A DNA stretch of 7,882 nt, taken from contig JAURCW010000058.1 in the NCBI GenBank assembly GCA_030828265.1, forward strand, positions 1-7,882. The letters are read 5' to 3'. A program made the position numbers and the translations under genes. The notes under the pieces are model-generated. The model worked only from the letters and a program-made list of their open reading frames with translations. It was not told the DNA's origin and did not search any database. The DNA comes from Burkholderiales bacterium (GTDB lineage: Bacteria; Pseudomonadota; Gammaproteobacteria; Burkholderiales; Burkholderiaceae_A). Of this stretch, positions 1 to 6,915 are shown piece after piece (position 1 is the stretch's first letter; every line of letters begins with the position of its first letter).

Positions 1-3000
1 GGTCATGGGCAATGCGCTGGGCCTTGTAGCCCCAGTCCATCATGATGGTGCGAGCAAGCTTAATGGTCTGCGGGTTGGTGGCGTTTAAGAAAAACATGGA
101 GGCTGCCGTGCCCGGGTTAAACGACTTCTTGCCCATGCGACGCAAGAGGTCGCGCATGGCCATTGAGACCTCACCGAAATCAATGTTGACCGGGCAAGGC
201 GAGAGGCATTTATGGCATACGGTGCAATGGTCGGCCACGTCTTCAAACTCTTCCCAGTGAGCAATGCTGACGCCGCGCCGAGTCTGCTCTTCGTACAAGA
301 AGGCTTCAATCAGCAGCGATGTGGCAAGAATTTTATTGCGTGGCGAATAAAGCAGATTGGCGCGCGGCGAGTGCGTGGCACAGACAGGCTTGCACTTGCC
401 ACAACGCAGGCAGTTTGCAAAGGAGTCCGCAATGGAGCCAATGGCACTTTGCTGAAGAATAAGGCTCTCGGCATCCATCAGCCCGAAAGAAGGCGTGTAG
501 GCCTTGCGCAGATCGCCGCCTTCTAAAAGCTTGCCCGCGTTAAATCGCTGATGAGGATCTACCTGCTGCTTGTAATCAGCAAAGGCCTTGCGCTCGCCGG
601 GCGTTAGAAACTCAAACTTGGTAATGCCAATGCCATGCTCACCGGAAATAACGCCGTCGAGCTCTTTGGCAATGTCCATCACGCGTGCGACAACCGCGTG
701 CGCCTCTTGCAGCATGTCGTAGTCATCGGAATTGACCGGCAGGTTGGTATGGACATTGCCATCGCCTGCATGCATATGCAGAGCCACAAAGACACGTGAC
801 CGAAGTACCTTGGCATGGCAGGCCTCAAGCCGCTCCATCAGGTTACTAAAGGCGAGGCCGGGGAAAAGCCTGCGGAATTGATCCCGCAGTTCCCGCTTCC
901 ACGAGACCCGAAGCGTTCGATCTTGAAGGCAATCCAACAAAGTGCGCGCCTTCTGGTCTTCGGGCCAGGCCAACAAATCGAGCCCGAGCTCTGCGAGCCT
1001 TTCAGCATGGTCCGCCACCGCGTCATCGAGATGCGTAGCCATTAGGGCCCAGCGCGATTCTGTGTCTTTCAGAATCTCCCCGGCCTCTTCAAGCCTTTGT
1101 TCAAGGCTGCGCAGTTGCGCCTCGGGACTTTCGCCCTCTTCGGTTCGATTCAGAATACGCACGCCTTGGTCGGCAATGTCGTTAAGCGCTTGCCGTAAGG
1201 CACGGGTGAGCTTGAGCTTGTTATTCAACGAGCACTCAATGTTGATGCGCTCGATGGCATTGGTGTACTCGCCCATCCGATTCAGCGGAATAACGACATC
1301 TTCGTTGATCTTAAAAGCGTTCGTGTGCCGAGCAATGGCAGCCGTACGTGATCGGTCGGCCCAGAAGGTTTTTCGGGCCTCGGCCGAGACCGCGACAAAG
1401 CCCTCGCCCGAGCGCTGGTTGGCAAGCCGAATGACTTCTGAGGAAGCACGCGCAACAGCGTCGTCGGTTTCGCCAACAATGTCACCAATAAGCACCATCT
1501 TGGGAAAGGCGCCCCGCTTGCTTTTCGTGCTGTAACCCACTGCACGCAGGTAACGCTCATCAAGATGCTCAAGGCCAGCCAGAATGGCGCCATCAGGGCG
1601 CTGATCAAGATAAGCCTTGATGTCAACAATAGAAGGCACCGCCTCTTGGGCGTTACCAAAATACTCAAGGCAGACCGTACGCACACAGGGAGGCATTCGG
1701 TGCAACACCCAGACTGCACTGGTAATAAGCCCATCGCAGCCTTCTTTCTGCACACCAGGAAGCCCGCCAAGCACCTTGTCGGTTACATCTTTGCCAAGGC
1801 CCAGACGCCGAAAACGCTGGCCCTCAAGTTTGAGCCTGCGGGTCTCAATGGGGGCGCCTTTGAATTCAGGCATGCCCTGAGGGCCTGCAACCAGTTGCTT
1901 AGGCCCATAACGATGAATAGCAAACTCGACCCATTTTTCGTCGTGAATCTTGCCCATGTTGTGGTGATGCCTAACAACCTCAAGCCAGTCCCCGTTAGGA
2001 TCCACCATGCGCCAGCTTAAAAGGTTATCAATGGCCGTACCCCAGAGAACGGCCTTCTTGCCCCCGGCATTCATGGCGATGTTGCCACCAACACATGAGG
2101 CATCGGCCGATGTTGGGTCGACCGCAAAGACAAGCCCCTGGGCCTCTGCGGCTTCGGCGACACGGCGTGTCACCACGCCAGCACCCGTAAAAAGCGTGGC
2201 GACCTCACGGTCGAGCCCTAGCGGGCGCAATCGCGTTACCGTTCCAATGGACTCAAGTTTTTCGGTGTTTATGACCGCCGAGCGAGGAGTCAGCGGAACC
2301 GCCCCGCCTGTGTAGCCCGTACCACCTCCGCGAGGAATAATGGTGAGTTCAAGCTCCACGCAGGCCTTCACCAGTGCGGCCATTTCGAGCTCGGTGTCGG
2401 GAGTGAGTACGACAAAGGGGTACTCCACCCGCCAGTCGGTGGCGTCGGTGACATGCGACACTCTTGAGAGCCCATCAAACTTAATGTTTTGAGGGTCTGT
2501 TACCCGGGCAAGACGACGACGAACTTTTTTTCGTAGGCCCTGGGCGTCGTTGAGGTCCGATTCAAACTGTCTGATGGCTTTGGTTGCAAGACCAATAAGC
2601 TCAGCAACGCGGCGGTCTCGAACAAGCTCGGGTTTGGGGTCGAATGAAGGCTGTGAGGCCTCGGGCGAGGTAACCGAGGCCACGGATGACAGGCTGTCGC
2701 GACGCCGGTCGATTTCTTTAAGCCGATGGAACAAGGCATCCACAAGCTGCTGGCGCCGCCGCGGATTGGCAATGAGGTCGTCTTGCAGGTAAGGGTTGCG
2801 ACTGACCACCCAGACATCGCCAAGAATTTCGTAGAGCATACGCGCCGAGCGGCCTGTGCGGCGCTCTTGTCGAAGCTCAGAAATAAGCTCCCAGCCCCGC
2901 TCTCCAAGAATGCGCCAGACGATTTCCCGGTCGGAGAAGGAGGTGTAGTTGTACGGGATCTCTCGAAGTCGAGACTCTGATGGGTCAAGAACCGAGACGG

Positions 3001-3034
3001 CCGACAGAAGGGTCGGCGAGACAGGAGCATTCAT
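1..3034 (-). CDS. DUF3683-containing FAD-linked dehydrogenase with two 4Fe-4S clusters (3' end beyond window)
   Basis: About 1,011 codons of an uninterrupted minus-strand frame are visible; the C-terminus lies outside. The start is ATG at 3034 (MNAPVSP), fixed by an in-frame TAA three codons upstream; no clear Shine-Dalgarno precedes it. Order of parts: DUF3683-like N-terminus (about residues 22-105, [15 protein letters not shown]); a Ser/Pro-rich linker (about 112-140); an FAD-binding domain of the p-cresol methylhydroxylase type with [10 protein letters not shown] at 235-244; an FAD-oxidase C domain with [21 protein letters not shown] (755-762) and GEHGIG (798-803); then CxxCxxCxxxC at 875-885 and CxxCxxCxxxCP at 937-948. 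H755, H762 and E799 match the metal ligands of human D-2-hydroxyglutarate dehydrogenase, and H800 its catalytic histidine. By family it should oxidise a D-2-hydroxyacid (lactate, 2-hydroxyglutarate or similar) and pass electrons through Fe-S clusters towards the respiratory chain. The substrate is not decided by sequence. Relatives run to roughly 1,300 residues with cysteine-rich CCG domains at the end, which would be beyond the window. It is divergent from ilvA. Confidence 0.93.
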   Translation of the reverse strand, partial: MNAPVSPTLLSAVSVLDPSESRLREIPYNYTSFSDREIVWRILGERGWELISELRQERRTGRSARMLYEILGDVWVVSRNPYLQDDLIANPRRRQQLVDALFHRLKEIDRRRDSLSSVASVTSPEASQPSFDPKPELVRDRRVAELIGLATKAIRQFESDLNDAQGLRKKVRRRLARVTDPQNIKFDGLSRVSHVTDATDWRVEYPFVVLTPDTELEMAALVKACVELELTIIPRGGGTGYTGGAVPLTPRSAVINTEKLESIGTVTRLRPLGLDREVATLFTGAGVVTRRVAEAAEAQGLVFAVDPTSADASCVGGNIAMNAGGKKAVLWGTAIDNLLSWRMVDPNGDWLEVVRHHHNMGKIHDEKWVEFAIHRYGPKQLVAGPQGMPEFKGAPIETRRLKLEGQRFRRLGLGKDVTDKVLGGLPGVQKEGCDGLITSAVWVLHRMPPCVRTVCLEYFGNAQEAVPSIVDIKAYLDQRPDGAILAGLEHLDERYLRAVGYSTKSKRGAFPKMVLIGDIVGETDDAVARASSEVIRLANQRSGEGFVAVSAEARKTFWADRSRTAAIARHTNAFKINEDVVIPLNRMGEYTNAIERINIECSLNNKLKLTRALRQALNDIADQGVRILNRTEEGESPEAQLRSLEQRLEEAGEILKDTESRWALMATHLDDAVADHAERLAELGLDLLAWPEDQKARTLLDCLQDRTLRVSWKRELRDQFRRLFPGLAFSNLMERLEACHAKVLRSRVFVALHMHAGDGNVHTNLPVNSDDYDMLQEAHAVVARVMDIAKELDGVISGEHGIGITKFEFLTPGERKAFADYKQQVDPHQRFNAGKLLEGGDLRKAYTPSFGLMDAESLILQQSAIGSIADSFANCLRCGKCKPVCATHSPRANLLYSPRNKILATSLLIEAFLYEEQTRRGVSIAHWEEFEDVADHCTVCHKCLSPCPVNIDFGEVSMAMRDLLRRMGKKSFNPGTAASMFFLNATNPQTIKLARTIMMDWGYKAQRIAHD

Positions 3035-3058
3035 AATCGTTTAAGTGTAATGGACCCT

Positions 3059-3085
3059 AGAGGCCGATGACGGCCCAAAGCCTCT
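3059..3085. repeat. Nested inverted repeats AGAGGC-N15-GCCTCT and GGCCG-ATGA-CGGCC
   Basis: AGAGGC at 3059-3064 is exactly complementary to GCCTCT at 3080-3085. Inside and overlapping it, GGCCG (3062-3066) pairs with CGGCC (3071-3075) around ATGA. The two cannot be fully paired together because they share the GGC of the left arm. They lie between the two divergent starts. The arms are short, so this could be chance in GC-rich DNA; an operator or an mRNA leader structure is the alternative. Confidence 0.4.
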
Positions 3086-3090
3086 TTCCG

Positions 3091-3113
3091 TTTAGAAACC
3101 CTAAAACCTTAGG
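3091..3113. repeat. Two overlapping dyads upstream of ilvA (TTTAG-N5-CTAAA and CCTAA-N4-TTAGG)
   Basis: TTTAG (3091-3095) is complementary to CTAAA (3101-3105), and CCTAA (3100-3104) is complementary to TTAGG (3109-3113). They share the CTAA, so only one could form at a time in RNA. The first dyad contains a T-N11-A core (3092-3104), the loose pattern of LysR-type binding sites. The site lies 17 to 39 bases before the ilvA ATG. What is seen is the symmetry; any regulatory role is inference. Confidence 0.35.
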
Positions 3114-3129
3114 CGAATTAAGATAGGCC

Positions 3130-4668
3130 ATGGGCGCTGATTATTTACGACGAATTCTTACGGCCCGGGTTTATGACGTCGCCATTGAGACCGACCTCGA
3201 CCCGGCCCCTAACCTATCGCGGCGGCTTGGCTGCACGGTATTGCTAAAGCGCGAGGACACCCAGCCCGTGTTCTCGTTTAAGCTGCGCGGCGCCTACAAC
3301 AAGATGTCCCAGCTTAGCCAAGACCAGCTTGCCAAAGGGGTGATTGCCGCCTCGGCTGGCAACCATGCACAAGGCGTGGCCCTTGCGGCTCGTCAGTTGG
3401 GCTGCAAGGCGCTCATTGTCATGCCCGTCACCACGCCCAGCGTCAAGATTGATGCGGTCCGCCAGCGGGGGGCCGAGGTCGTGCTTCATGGGGACTCTTA
3501 TTCCGACGCCTACCTTCACGCACTGGCCCTTGAGAAGGACCAGGGCCTAACCTTTGTTCACCCCTTTGACGATCCGGATGTCATCGCGGGTCAAGGCACG
3601 GTGGGTCTAGAAATCCTTCGCCAACATGCCGACCCGATTGACGCCATCTTCGTGGCGGTCGGTGGAGGGGGACTGATTGCCGGAGTGGCGGCGCTTGTCA
3701 AACAGTTACGGCCGGAGACGCTTGTGATCGGTGTGCAGACCGAAGACTCCGACGCCATGGCCCAGTCCATCGAGAAGGGTGAGCGGGTCTACCTTCCCGA
3801 AGTCGGCCTTTTTTCGGACGGCACCGCAGTCAAACAGGTGGGTGAAGAGACGTTTCGGCTCACGCAAAAATATGTCGATGCCATGCTGCGGGTGGATACC
3901 GATGCGGTATGCGCGGCCATTAAAGATGTCTACGAAGACACCCGCGCCATTCAGGAGCCGGCGGGGGCGCTGGCCATTGCTGGGATGAAGCAGTGGGTTG
4001 CGAAGAATGGCGCAAGCCGCGCGGATGGCAGCCCTCGAACGCTGGTTGCCATTGCCTGTGGGGCCAACATGAACTTCGATCGCCTGCGTTTTGTGAGTGA
4101 ACGCAGTGAGATCGGCGAACAGAGAGAAGCCGTCTTTGCAGTCACCATTCCCGAAGAGCGCGGTAGCTTTAAGGCCTTCTGTCAGACCCTCGGGGGGCTT
4201 AACGTCACCGAGTTTAATTACCGAATCTCCGACCCTCGGCATGCCCATATTTTTCTTGGGCTTCAGGTCAAGAACCGCGAACAAGCCCATTCCATTGCCG
4301 CAACCCTCTCGCAGGCAGGCTTTCATACCTTGGATTTGTCGGACGACGAACTTGCCAAGGCTCACCTGCGTCATCTTGTGGGGGGGCGCTCAGAGCTTGC
4401 TGAGAACGAGCAGCTCTTTCGATTTGAGTTCCCAGAACGTCCAGGGGCGCTCATGACCTTCCTAACAACCATGAACCCAAGCTGGAATATTTCACTCTTT
4501 CACTACCGCAATCATGGTGCGGACTACGGGCGCATTTTGGTTGGTCTGCAGGTACCGCCGTCTGATCAAGGCCGATTCCTTGAGTTTCTTACCAAACTTG
4601 GTTATCGCCACTGGGACGAGTCCAAGCACCCCGCCTATCAGCTTTTTCTGGGTTGTCAGAATTCCTAA
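3130..4668 (+). CDS. ilvA: Threonine ammonia-lyase, biosynthetic (threonine deaminase)
   Basis: This PLP enzyme of the cytoplasm converts L-threonine to 2-oxobutanoate and ammonia, the committing step of isoleucine synthesis. The 512 residues match the usual length of the biosynthetic form (E. coli IlvA is 514). The catalytic domain covers about residues 1-325: the PLP lysine is K51 in SFKLRGAYNKM, SAGNHAQG is at 75-82, and the phosphate-binding glycine loop GGGG is at 178-181. Two C-terminal ACT-like regulatory domains follow, at about 335-415 (AVTIPEERGSFKAFC) and 430-505 (FEFPERPGALMTFL), the part that senses isoleucine (inhibitor) and valine (activator) in studied homologues. Two such domains separate it from the short catabolic TdcB type, which has none. 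The ATG at 3130 follows an in-frame TAG by one codon, and GADYLR lines up with GAEYLR near the start of E. coli IlvA. The ribosome site is weak. No ilvC, ilvB or leu gene is adjacent. Confidence 0.97.
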   Translation: MGADYLRRILTARVYDVAIETDLDPAPNLSRRLGCTVLLKREDTQPVFSFKLRGAYNKMSQLSQDQLAKGVIAASAGNHAQGVALAARQLGCKALIVMPVTTPSVKIDAVRQRGAEVVLHGDSYSDAYLHALALEKDQGLTFVHPFDDPDVIAGQGTVGLEILRQHADPIDAIFVAVGGGGLIAGVAALVKQLRPETLVIGVQTEDSDAMAQSIEKGERVYLPEVGLFSDGTAVKQVGEETFRLTQKYVDAMLRVDTDAVCAAIKDVYEDTRAIQEPAGALAIAGMKQWVAKNGASRADGSPRTLVAIACGANMNFDRLRFVSERSEIGEQREAVFAVTIPEERGSFKAFCQTLGGLNVTEFNYRISDPRHAHIFLGLQVKNREQAHSIAATLSQAGFHTLDLSDDELAKAHLRHLVGGRSELAENEQLFRFEFPERPGALMTFLTTMNPSWNISLFHYRNHGADYGRILVGLQVPPSDQGRFLEFLTKLGYRHWDESKHPAYQLFLGCQNS

Positions 4669-4686
4669 CAAGCCGAAACTCACCAA

Positions 4687-4699
4687 GGCCTGATAGGCC
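4687..4699 (+). other. Small hairpin GGCCT-GAT-AGGCC after ilvA
   Basis: A perfect five-base-pair stem with a three-base loop starts 18 bases after the ilvA stop. No run of T follows (the next bases are CCAAACAACACC), so it does not qualify as a classical intrinsic terminator. It may be a weak 3' structure or chance. Confidence 0.25.
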
Positions 4700-4731
4700 C
4701 CAAACAACACCAAAGCCTGGTCTTGCGCCGC

Positions 4732-4737
4732 TATAGT
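4732..4737 (+). promoter_or_regulatory. Possible -10 element TATAGT for the response regulator gene
   Basis: TATAGT differs from the sigma-70 -10 consensus at one position. A transcript beginning about 6-8 bases downstream would start near 4744, leaving about 29 bases of leader before the GTG at 4773 with its Shine-Dalgarno. No recognisable -35 hexamer lies 16-18 bases upstream, so the promoter is weak, depends on an activator, or is not real. Confidence 0.3.
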
Positions 4738-4760
4738 TTGTGGCCATGACAACAAGATCA

Positions 4761-4767
4761 AGGGGAG
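4761..4767 (+). promoter_or_regulatory. Shine-Dalgarno AGGGGAG that decides the response regulator start
   Basis: A purine-rich AGGGGAG ends five bases before GTG at 4773. The alternative in-frame starts upstream, GTG at 4740 and ATG at 4746, have no comparable sequence before them. This favours the shorter protein. Confidence 0.6.
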
Positions 4768-4772
4768 AAGCC

Positions 4773-5534
4773 GTGGTTTCGCTGAACTTTCATGGGAAGA
4801 GCAGCATTGCTGTGATTGAAGACGACGAGTCACTTGGACGCCGACTCTGCGACATCCTGATGCTGGAGGGCTGGACGGGTCGTTGGTTTCGTCGGGCAGA
4901 GGCGTTCTTAGAGGCTCAGCCTCGACAACGGTTTGATGCGGCACTGGTCGACCTTCGGCTTCCGGGTATGTCTGGGCTGGATCTGCTTGATGTGCAGGGT
5001 TCCAAAGCCCCGCAGGCGCAAGCTCCAATTTTCTTCATGCTAACGGGTGATGACCGCGACAGCACCTTGGCTGAGGCCTTTGCCAAGGGTGCCCACGATT
5101 TTCTGCTTAAACCCATTCGAGCCAGGGAGCTTGTGGCGCGTCTGGCTGCAGCCCTGCGACGCCAGACGTCCCTATTCGCGCAGGAGCCAGGGCTTCGTAA
5201 CAATCAAAGCCAAGGGCCATGTCCGAACAGTCTTACCGTGGGGCCGATTCGACTTGACGTGAATTCGCAAAAGGCCTTTCTAAAGGGTCAAGAGGTGCAG
5301 CTGACCTCAAAAGAGTGGGCACTTGCATTTTTTATCTTTCAACATATGAATCAAGATCTCGCGCGCACGGTGTTGCAAGAGCAGGTCTTTCGACTCAACC
5401 CCCAGGTCCAGACCCGTACGGTCGACACGCATATGTCCCGGCTCAAAACAAAACTGCAGCTACGCCCTGAAATGGGATTTCAGCTTCGATCGCTTTATGG
5501 CGCGGGCTACCGTCTTGAACAGCTTGCAGCTTAG
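4773..5534 (+). CDS. Orphan OmpR/PhoB-family response regulator
   Basis: A two-component transcription factor: a receiver domain phosphorylated by an unknown kinase, joined to a winged-helix DNA-binding domain. From the GTG at 4773 it has 253 residues; starts at 4746 or 4740 would add 9 or 11 residues ahead of the receiver fold. The receiver (about 10-125) keeps all key residues: acidic pair D17/D18 in VIEDDE, phosphoacceptor D60 in LVDLRLPGMSG, switch T91 in MLTGDD and K113 in LLKPI. A linker with NNQSQGP follows. The winged helix (about 155-250) has LTSKEWALAFFIF, the recognition-helix region TRTVDTHMSRLKTKL and the closing GAGYRLE hairpin. No histidine kinase is within the visible flanks: ilvA ends 104 bases upstream and hemA starts 64 bases downstream, all on the same strand. 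I do not recognise a named orthologue, and its target genes are unknown. Autoregulation or control of hemA is possible but nothing in the sequence shows it. Confidence 0.88.
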   Translation: MVSLNFHGKSSIAVIEDDESLGRRLCDILMLEGWTGRWFRRAEAFLEAQPRQRFDAALVDLRLPGMSGLDLLDVQGSKAPQAQAPIFFMLTGDDRDSTLAEAFAKGAHDFLLKPIRARELVARLAAALRRQTSLFAQEPGLRNNQSQGPCPNSLTVGPIRLDVNSQKAFLKGQEVQLTSKEWALAFFIFQHMNQDLARTVLQEQVFRLNPQVQTRTVDTHMSRLKTKLQLRPEMGFQLRSLYGAGYRLEQLAA

Positions 5535-5598
5535 GGTGTCAACTAATTTAGATTTAAGCTGGTGAAACACAGTCATATTCTCGTAAAATCAGGAGCCT
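5535..5598 (+). promoter_or_regulatory. Spacer with the hemA ribosome binding site and a possible weak promoter
   Basis: AGGAG at 5591-5595 lies three bases before the hemA ATG and is its Shine-Dalgarno. The AT-rich spacer has a candidate -10, TATTCT (5576-5581), with TTAAGC (5554-5559) 16 bases upstream as a poor -35. TAAAAT at 5584-5589 looks better as a hexamer but is too close to the ATG to leave the Shine-Dalgarno in the transcript. No terminator is seen after the response regulator gene, so read-through from it into hemA is possible. Confidence 0.35.
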
Positions 5599-6915
5599 AT
5601 GACATTTCAGGTCGTCGCCTTCGGACTCAACCATCAGTCCGCCCCCGTTTCGCTTCGCGAAAGGCTTGCCTTTCCGGCTGAGATCGTTCGAGCAAGTCTT
5701 TCGGAGTTGCGCCAGGTGATGGGGCGTTTAGCGCCCGAACAGGCCCTTGTCTCCACCTGCAATCGCACAGAACTTTACATGGCCAGCCACAACCCAGGGC
5801 AGGCCCGGCAGCAGGCGCTGGGCTGGTTAGCAGCCCGATCGCAGGTTGGCCACGAGGACCTCATGCATCACCTGTACCAGCACGAGGAGCCCGCGGCTGT
5901 TCGGCACGTCTTTCGTGTGGCAAGCGGCCTTGATTCCATGGTTCTGGGTGAGCCCCAAATTCTTGGGCAGCTTAAAGAAGCCGCGCGTCAGGCCCAGGAG
6001 GCCGGAAGCCTCGGCTCGAACCTGCACCACCTTTTTCAGCAGGCCTTTTCGGTTGCCAAGGAGGTGCGAAGCAGCACCGAGATCGGTAGCCACTCGGTCT
6101 CCATGGCGGCCGCCTCGGTCAAGCTTGCCCAGCGCATTTTTGGCGATCTCTCGCAGACACGCATGCTTTTCATTGGCGCAGGCGAAATGATTCAGCTTTG
6201 CATTGCTCACTTTGCCGCCCAGTCGCCCCAAGGCCTCGCCATTGCCAATCGAACCGTTCAGCGGGGCGAGACCTTGGCGAAGAGCTATTCCGGCGAAGCC
6301 TTTGCGCTTTCGGATCTCCCTCGGCGGCTTGCAGACTTCGATGTGGTGGTGAGCTGCACCGCCTCAAGCCTGCCCATCTTGGGGCTTGGCATGGTGGAGT
6401 CTGCCCTTAAGAAGCGTCGTTACAAGCCCATCTTTTTTGTAGATCTGGCCGTGCCCCGCGACATTGAGCCGGAAGTCTCCAAGCTCTCCGATGCCTTTCT
6501 TTATTCCGTGGACGACCTGGCCGGCCTGGTCGAGGTTGGGGTGCAGGCTAGGCGCGACGCCGTTAGCCATGCCGAGGCCATCATCGACCATGGTGTTCAG
6601 CGCTACCTGCACTGGAAATCAAGCCGCGAGCAGGTTCCGCTGATTCGAACCGTCAAAGACCATGTGGCTGCCCTACAAGAGGCGGAGCTTGTCGCGGCTC
6701 AGAAACGACTTGCGCGGGGCGAGGACACCAACGAGGTCCTTATGGCCCTTGCCCATGGGCTCAGTCAGAAGCTTCTTCACGGCACCTATTCAGCGCTCTC
6801 CGACCCCGACCCACAGACCCATCAGCGGGCTGCCCAGATTGTTCCAAGCCTTTTCAAACTTCAAGAACCCACTGAGTCCCAGGCAGACGGTCCGGCGAGC
6901 GAGCCCGACCGATGA
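5599..6915 (+). CDS. hemA: Glutamyl-tRNA reductase
   Basis: It reduces glutamyl-tRNA(Glu) with NADPH to glutamate-1-semialdehyde, the first step of tetrapyrrole synthesis by the C5 route, in the cytoplasm with HemL as the next enzyme. The 438 residues are near the family length (E. coli 418). The catalytic domain (about 1-155) has [17 protein letters not shown], the nucleophile C54 in STCNRTELY, and [18 protein letters not shown] at 107-124. The NADPH domain (about 165-310) has GAGEM at 193-197, ANRT at 216-219 and [14 protein letters not shown] at 280-293. The helical dimerisation domain covers about 320-420 ([23 protein letters not shown]). A polar tail rich in Glu, Ser and Pro ends the protein. 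ATG at 5599 has AGGAG three bases upstream. The stop overlaps the prfA start as ATGA. The two N-terminal lysines that mark enteric HemA for heme-dependent proteolysis are absent (it begins MTFQVV), so that mode of control is not expected in the same form. Confidence 0.97.
   Translation: MTFQVVAFGLNHQSAPVSLRERLAFPAEIVRASLSELRQVMGRLAPEQALVSTCNRTELYMASHNPGQARQQALGWLAARSQVGHEDLMHHLYQHEEPAAVRHVFRVASGLDSMVLGEPQILGQLKEAARQAQEAGSLGSNLHHLFQQAFSVAKEVRSSTEIGSHSVSMAAASVKLAQRIFGDLSQTRMLFIGAGEMIQLCIAHFAAQSPQGLAIANRTVQRGETLAKSYSGEAFALSDLPRRLADFDVVVSCTASSLPILGLGMVESALKKRRYKPIFFVDLAVPRDIEPEVSKLSDAFLYSVDDLAGLVEVGVQARRDAVSHAEAIIDHGVQRYLHWKSSREQVPLIRTVKDHVAALQEAELVAAQKRLARGEDTNEVLMALAHGLSQKLLHGTYSALSDPDPQTHQRAAQIVPSLFKLQEPTESQADGPASEPDR

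Larger units (their letters stand above)
3035..3129. promoter_or_regulatory. Divergent intergenic spacer between the dehydrogenase gene and ilvA
   Basis: These 95 bases must hold the 5' signals of both divergent genes. In-frame stops sit close to each start (TAA at 3041-3043 read on the minus strand, TAG at 3124-3126 on the plus strand), so neither gene extends into it. Neither start has a strong Shine-Dalgarno: ilvA has only a weak AAGATAGG next to its ATG. TACACT on the minus strand (3049-3044) could be a -10 element for the dehydrogenase, but I see no good -35 at the right distance. Several short inverted repeats, listed separately, fill the middle. No leader peptide typical of branched-chain attenuation is evident. 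Confidence 0.6.

Noticed and set aside
942..1535. Plus-strand open frame of 197 codons
   Set aside because: It lies antisense to the dehydrogenase frame, whose translation is well conserved throughout this stretch; the product is Ser/Arg/Ala-rich without any motif, as expected of a shadow.
2500..3030. Minus-strand open frame of 176 codons starting at ATG 3030
   Set aside because: It is in another frame of the same strand as the dehydrogenase start (3034). The frame from 3034 gives the conserved DUF3683 sequence, and this one does not.
3706..4374. Minus-strand open frame of 222 codons
   Set aside because: Antisense to the catalytic and first regulatory parts of ilvA, with no recognisable domain and no ribosome site; a shadow of the GC-rich codon pattern.
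4687..4699. Intrinsic terminator after ilvA
   Set aside because: The stem is only five pairs and no T-tract follows, so it is listed only as a small hairpin.
4492..5028. Minus-strand open frame of 178 codons across the ilvA/regulator gap
   Set aside because: Overlaps two well-supported genes on the other strand and has no family signature; the hydrophobic stretch comes from the spacer and is not supported by anything else.
5584..5589. TAAAAT as the hemA -10 element
   Set aside because: A transcript from it would start at or after the Shine-Dalgarno at 5591-5595, removing the ribosome site.
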